Made by a program: the position numbers and the translations under genes
Assembly: GCA_038380435.1 (NCBI GenBank)
Contig: JAWZYU010000125.1
Location: forward strand, 558,001 to 622,000
DNA: 64,000 nucleotides
Direction of reading: 5' to 3'
Source: Ryuthela nishihirai
Taxonomy: Eukaryota; Arthropoda; Arachnida; Araneae; Heptathelidae
The notes under the pieces: model-generated
What the model was told of the DNA's origin: nothing
The model's database searches: none
The model's input: only the letters and a program-made list of their open reading frames with translations
Shown: piece by piece, positions 62,565 through 64,000 of the stretch
How positions within the stretch are numbered: position 1 is the stretch's first letter
How the letters are laid out: each line of letters starts with the position of its first letter

Positions 62565-62946
62565 TTGGGATGTTTTACCTCTGAGCGGCACTTTTTTTGC
62601 ACACCATGGGCTAAATGGCCAGGTCACATGGACCCCGAAGGGTTAGAGAAGGTTGTTGGAGGGGACCCACTGGAAGAGCTGTTGAGAGACAGATGGTAGC
62701 CTCCCGTCAAGGCCATCCAGTAAGCTTTTTAAAGTGCACAGGGTATGGCTCTCCCGCACACGGGGCTACGGTTTAACGTCCCATCCGACGGACGGCAGCC
62801 TTTCCAAGCCCATCGATGTCCTCTACTGACCTTGGGCAGGGCGGGGAATTTCGCGGAGAAAAATCTCAACGCTGACCCAGCTGGGACTCGAACCTGGGAA
62901 CTACAGATTACGAACCTTGCGCGCTACCGACTGAGCCACCCCCGCC
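62565..62946 (-). mobile_element. SINE-A, full length
   Basis: From GTTGGGATGTTTTACC to CCACCCCCGCCCC, flanked by ATGCTGGGG (62552-62560) and ACGCTGGGG (62949-62957), a duplication with one change. Comparison with the empty site in copy 1 of repeat H (CACGTTCTGGGGATGC) supports it as a clean insertion. Confidence 0.92.
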
Positions 62947-63279
62947 CCACACGCTGGGGATGCTTTCGGTTCCGTGGGCCTTCGCTGCTTTGCTACTGCA
63001 AACATTCATACAATGAGGTGGGAATGAGCACTTCACAGATTCTCTTTACAGACCTGAAACTCAGCGAGAGGATTTTTAATCCTTGCCTACAACCTGGTTT
63101 TCACAGAACCGTACCTCAATTTACACAGAACCGTATCTTGGTTGACACAGAATCGAACCCTCTCCTTAAAGTTTTATTTTTGAGCAGGAGTAGCTTCCCT
63201 TGACGCGTGTTCAAACGTCCTTTCTGTTTGATAGCGACAGAGGAAGTGTCGTCTGCTGTTGAATGGTCCCTCTTCAATG

Positions 63280-63645
63280 ACTCTTTAAATATTGATCGGA
63301 GATTGTTGAAAATTGACACTGTCACATTTGCCTCCAATTTGATGAAATTTTAAAAAAACGTCATACAAACTTCAGATATTTAATTTATGTTAGTGAACAA
63401 ATTGTTACAAGAGTTGTGTTTTATCTATTGATGTTTTTTCACAAGTGTCAAAAGTTGAAGATAAATGCTTCAACTTCCATTCATTCTTTAAATATTAAAC
63501 GAATATTACGGGAAATATATTTAGAGAGATTTGAGTGACATCTACAATTTATCGCCAATAACAGTTTTTGCGTAAAAGGTTTATTTTCAATGTTAGGGAG
63601 CTTTGAAAGTGATTTTCCATTCACATAACATGGAAGTGTCAGGAC
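63280..63645. mobile_element. Foldback element, family F, diverged
   Basis: CTCTTTAAATATTGATCGG and GATTGTTGAAAATTGACAC on the left. TTCATTCTTTAAATATTAAACG, TTTAGAGAGATTTGAGTGAC and TTCCATTCACATAACATGGAAG on the right. Both halves match family F arms. Confidence 0.5.
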
Positions 63646-63659
63646 ACTTTTTTCAACCT

Positions 63660-64000
63660 AGTGTTTATGGGTAGGAAGGGATCCACAGGAGAGCTGCTAG
63701 GAGACAGATGGCGACCTCCCGTTAAGGCCATCCAGTGTGTTCTTTAACATGCGCAGGGTATGGCTGTACCGTATAGCCACGATGGATAGCGGCCTTTCCA
63801 AACCGATAGTTGTCCCTACAGTTTGGAAAGGCCAGGAAGTGAACCAAACTGTAGGGACGCTACTGACTGAGTCCCCCCCCCCCCCCATTGAAAACAGAAA
63901 CGATGCCGCACACTAGGAGAGCTGCTAGGAGACAGATGGCGACCTCCCGTTAAGGCCATCCAGTGTGTTCTTTAACATGCGCAGGGTATGGCTGTACCGT
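63660..64000 (-). repeat. Tandemly duplicated SINE-A fragment, window edge
   Basis: Minus SINE-A pieces. The segment GGAGAGCTGCTAGGAGACAG through CAGGGTATGGCTGTACCGT occurs at 63688-63770 and again, apparently without a difference, at 63918-64000, where the window ends. The unit is about 230 bp and includes a C run (63873-63886) and a small inverted repeat (CCCTACAGTTTGG / CCAAACTGTAGGG at 63812-63858). Confidence 0.9.

Larger units (their letters stand above)
62025..63250 (-). mobile_element. LTR-like repeat H, copy 2, with two nested SINEs
   Basis: Pieces at 62040-62197, 62402-62560 and 62950-63240 are collinear with 42665-43270, e.g. GATTGTTACACCCGTACCGA, GCCTCAGACTTGCTGCG, TCGAACCCTCTCCTTA, GTGTTCAAACGTCC. 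The first gap is SINE-B, the second SINE-A. No gag or pol frame. Confidence 0.6.

Noticed and set aside
1..64000. A host gene, operon or defence system
   Set aside because: I looked on both strands for multi-exon or conserved-domain coding outside mobile elements and recognised none. Short unmatched exons cannot be excluded without transcript data.

Overview
This window looks like AT-rich, repeat-dominated nuclear DNA of a eukaryote, most likely an arthropod and plausibly a chelicerate such as a spider. That placement rests on the mix of elements (Jockey-, I- and RTE-like LINEs, Tc1/mariner and hAT DNA transposons, several tRNA-headed SINEs) and on recollection of similar repeats; no host gene is present to fix it. 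I found no convincing host protein-coding gene, rRNA or functional tRNA gene, and nothing bacterial. Almost every long reading frame is either a transposon protein or a by-product of repeats.

The dominant feature is one SINE family, called SINE-A here (about 385 bp). It has a tRNA-like head with A box TGGCTCAGTCGG and B box GGTTCGAGTCC, a conserved core, and a tail ending in AAAACAACCCAACCC. About 25 full or partial copies lie on both strands, many with clear 9-14 bp target-site duplications. A second family, SINE-B (about 205 bp, tRNA Ser/Leu-like head, ending GAGGGGGTATTT), has about 8 copies. At least two rarer tRNA-headed families (SINE-C, SINE-D) also occur.

Layout. 0-5 kb: SINE-A tail array, hAT MITE, Jockey and I-like LINE remnants. 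5-16 kb: AT-rich DNA with SINE-A copies and MITEs. 16.0-21.0 kb: a Tc1-like transposon with both terminal repeats, split by a 2.5-kb insertion, beside a CR1/Daphne-like LINE. 21-30 kb: SINEs, foldback elements and an I-like LINE carrying RT, RNase H and a C-terminal Cys/His segment. 30.6-33.4 kb: a nest in which an RTE LINE with a 672-aa ORF sits in a hAT element that sits in a tRNA-headed SINE. 33.5-36.1 kb: a dispersed repeat in two copies. 37.0-39.05 kb: an RTE copy with an inverted 5' end, as expected from twin priming. 39.7-46 kb: SINEs, MITEs and an LTR-like repeat. 46.4-48.2 kb: an I-like LINE on the minus strand. 48.3-51.2 kb: a hAT element with a nested SINE, then SINE-B copies, one holding an 11-unit B-box array. 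51.5-57.6 kb: LINE 3' ends, foldback and pogo-like MITEs, a SINE-A tail array. 59.0-61.65 kb: a mariner-like transposon whose coding sequence is split by a SINE-B and by a minisatellite of about 950 bp apparently grown from its own transposase codons. 62-64 kb: the LTR-like repeat with two nested SINEs, then a recent SINE-A duplication running off the window end.

The interest lies in nested insertion order and in transposon sequence turning into tandem arrays, not in a new gene system. All homology statements are from reading motifs; no database search was run. Repeat boundaries without a stated target-site duplication are approximate.
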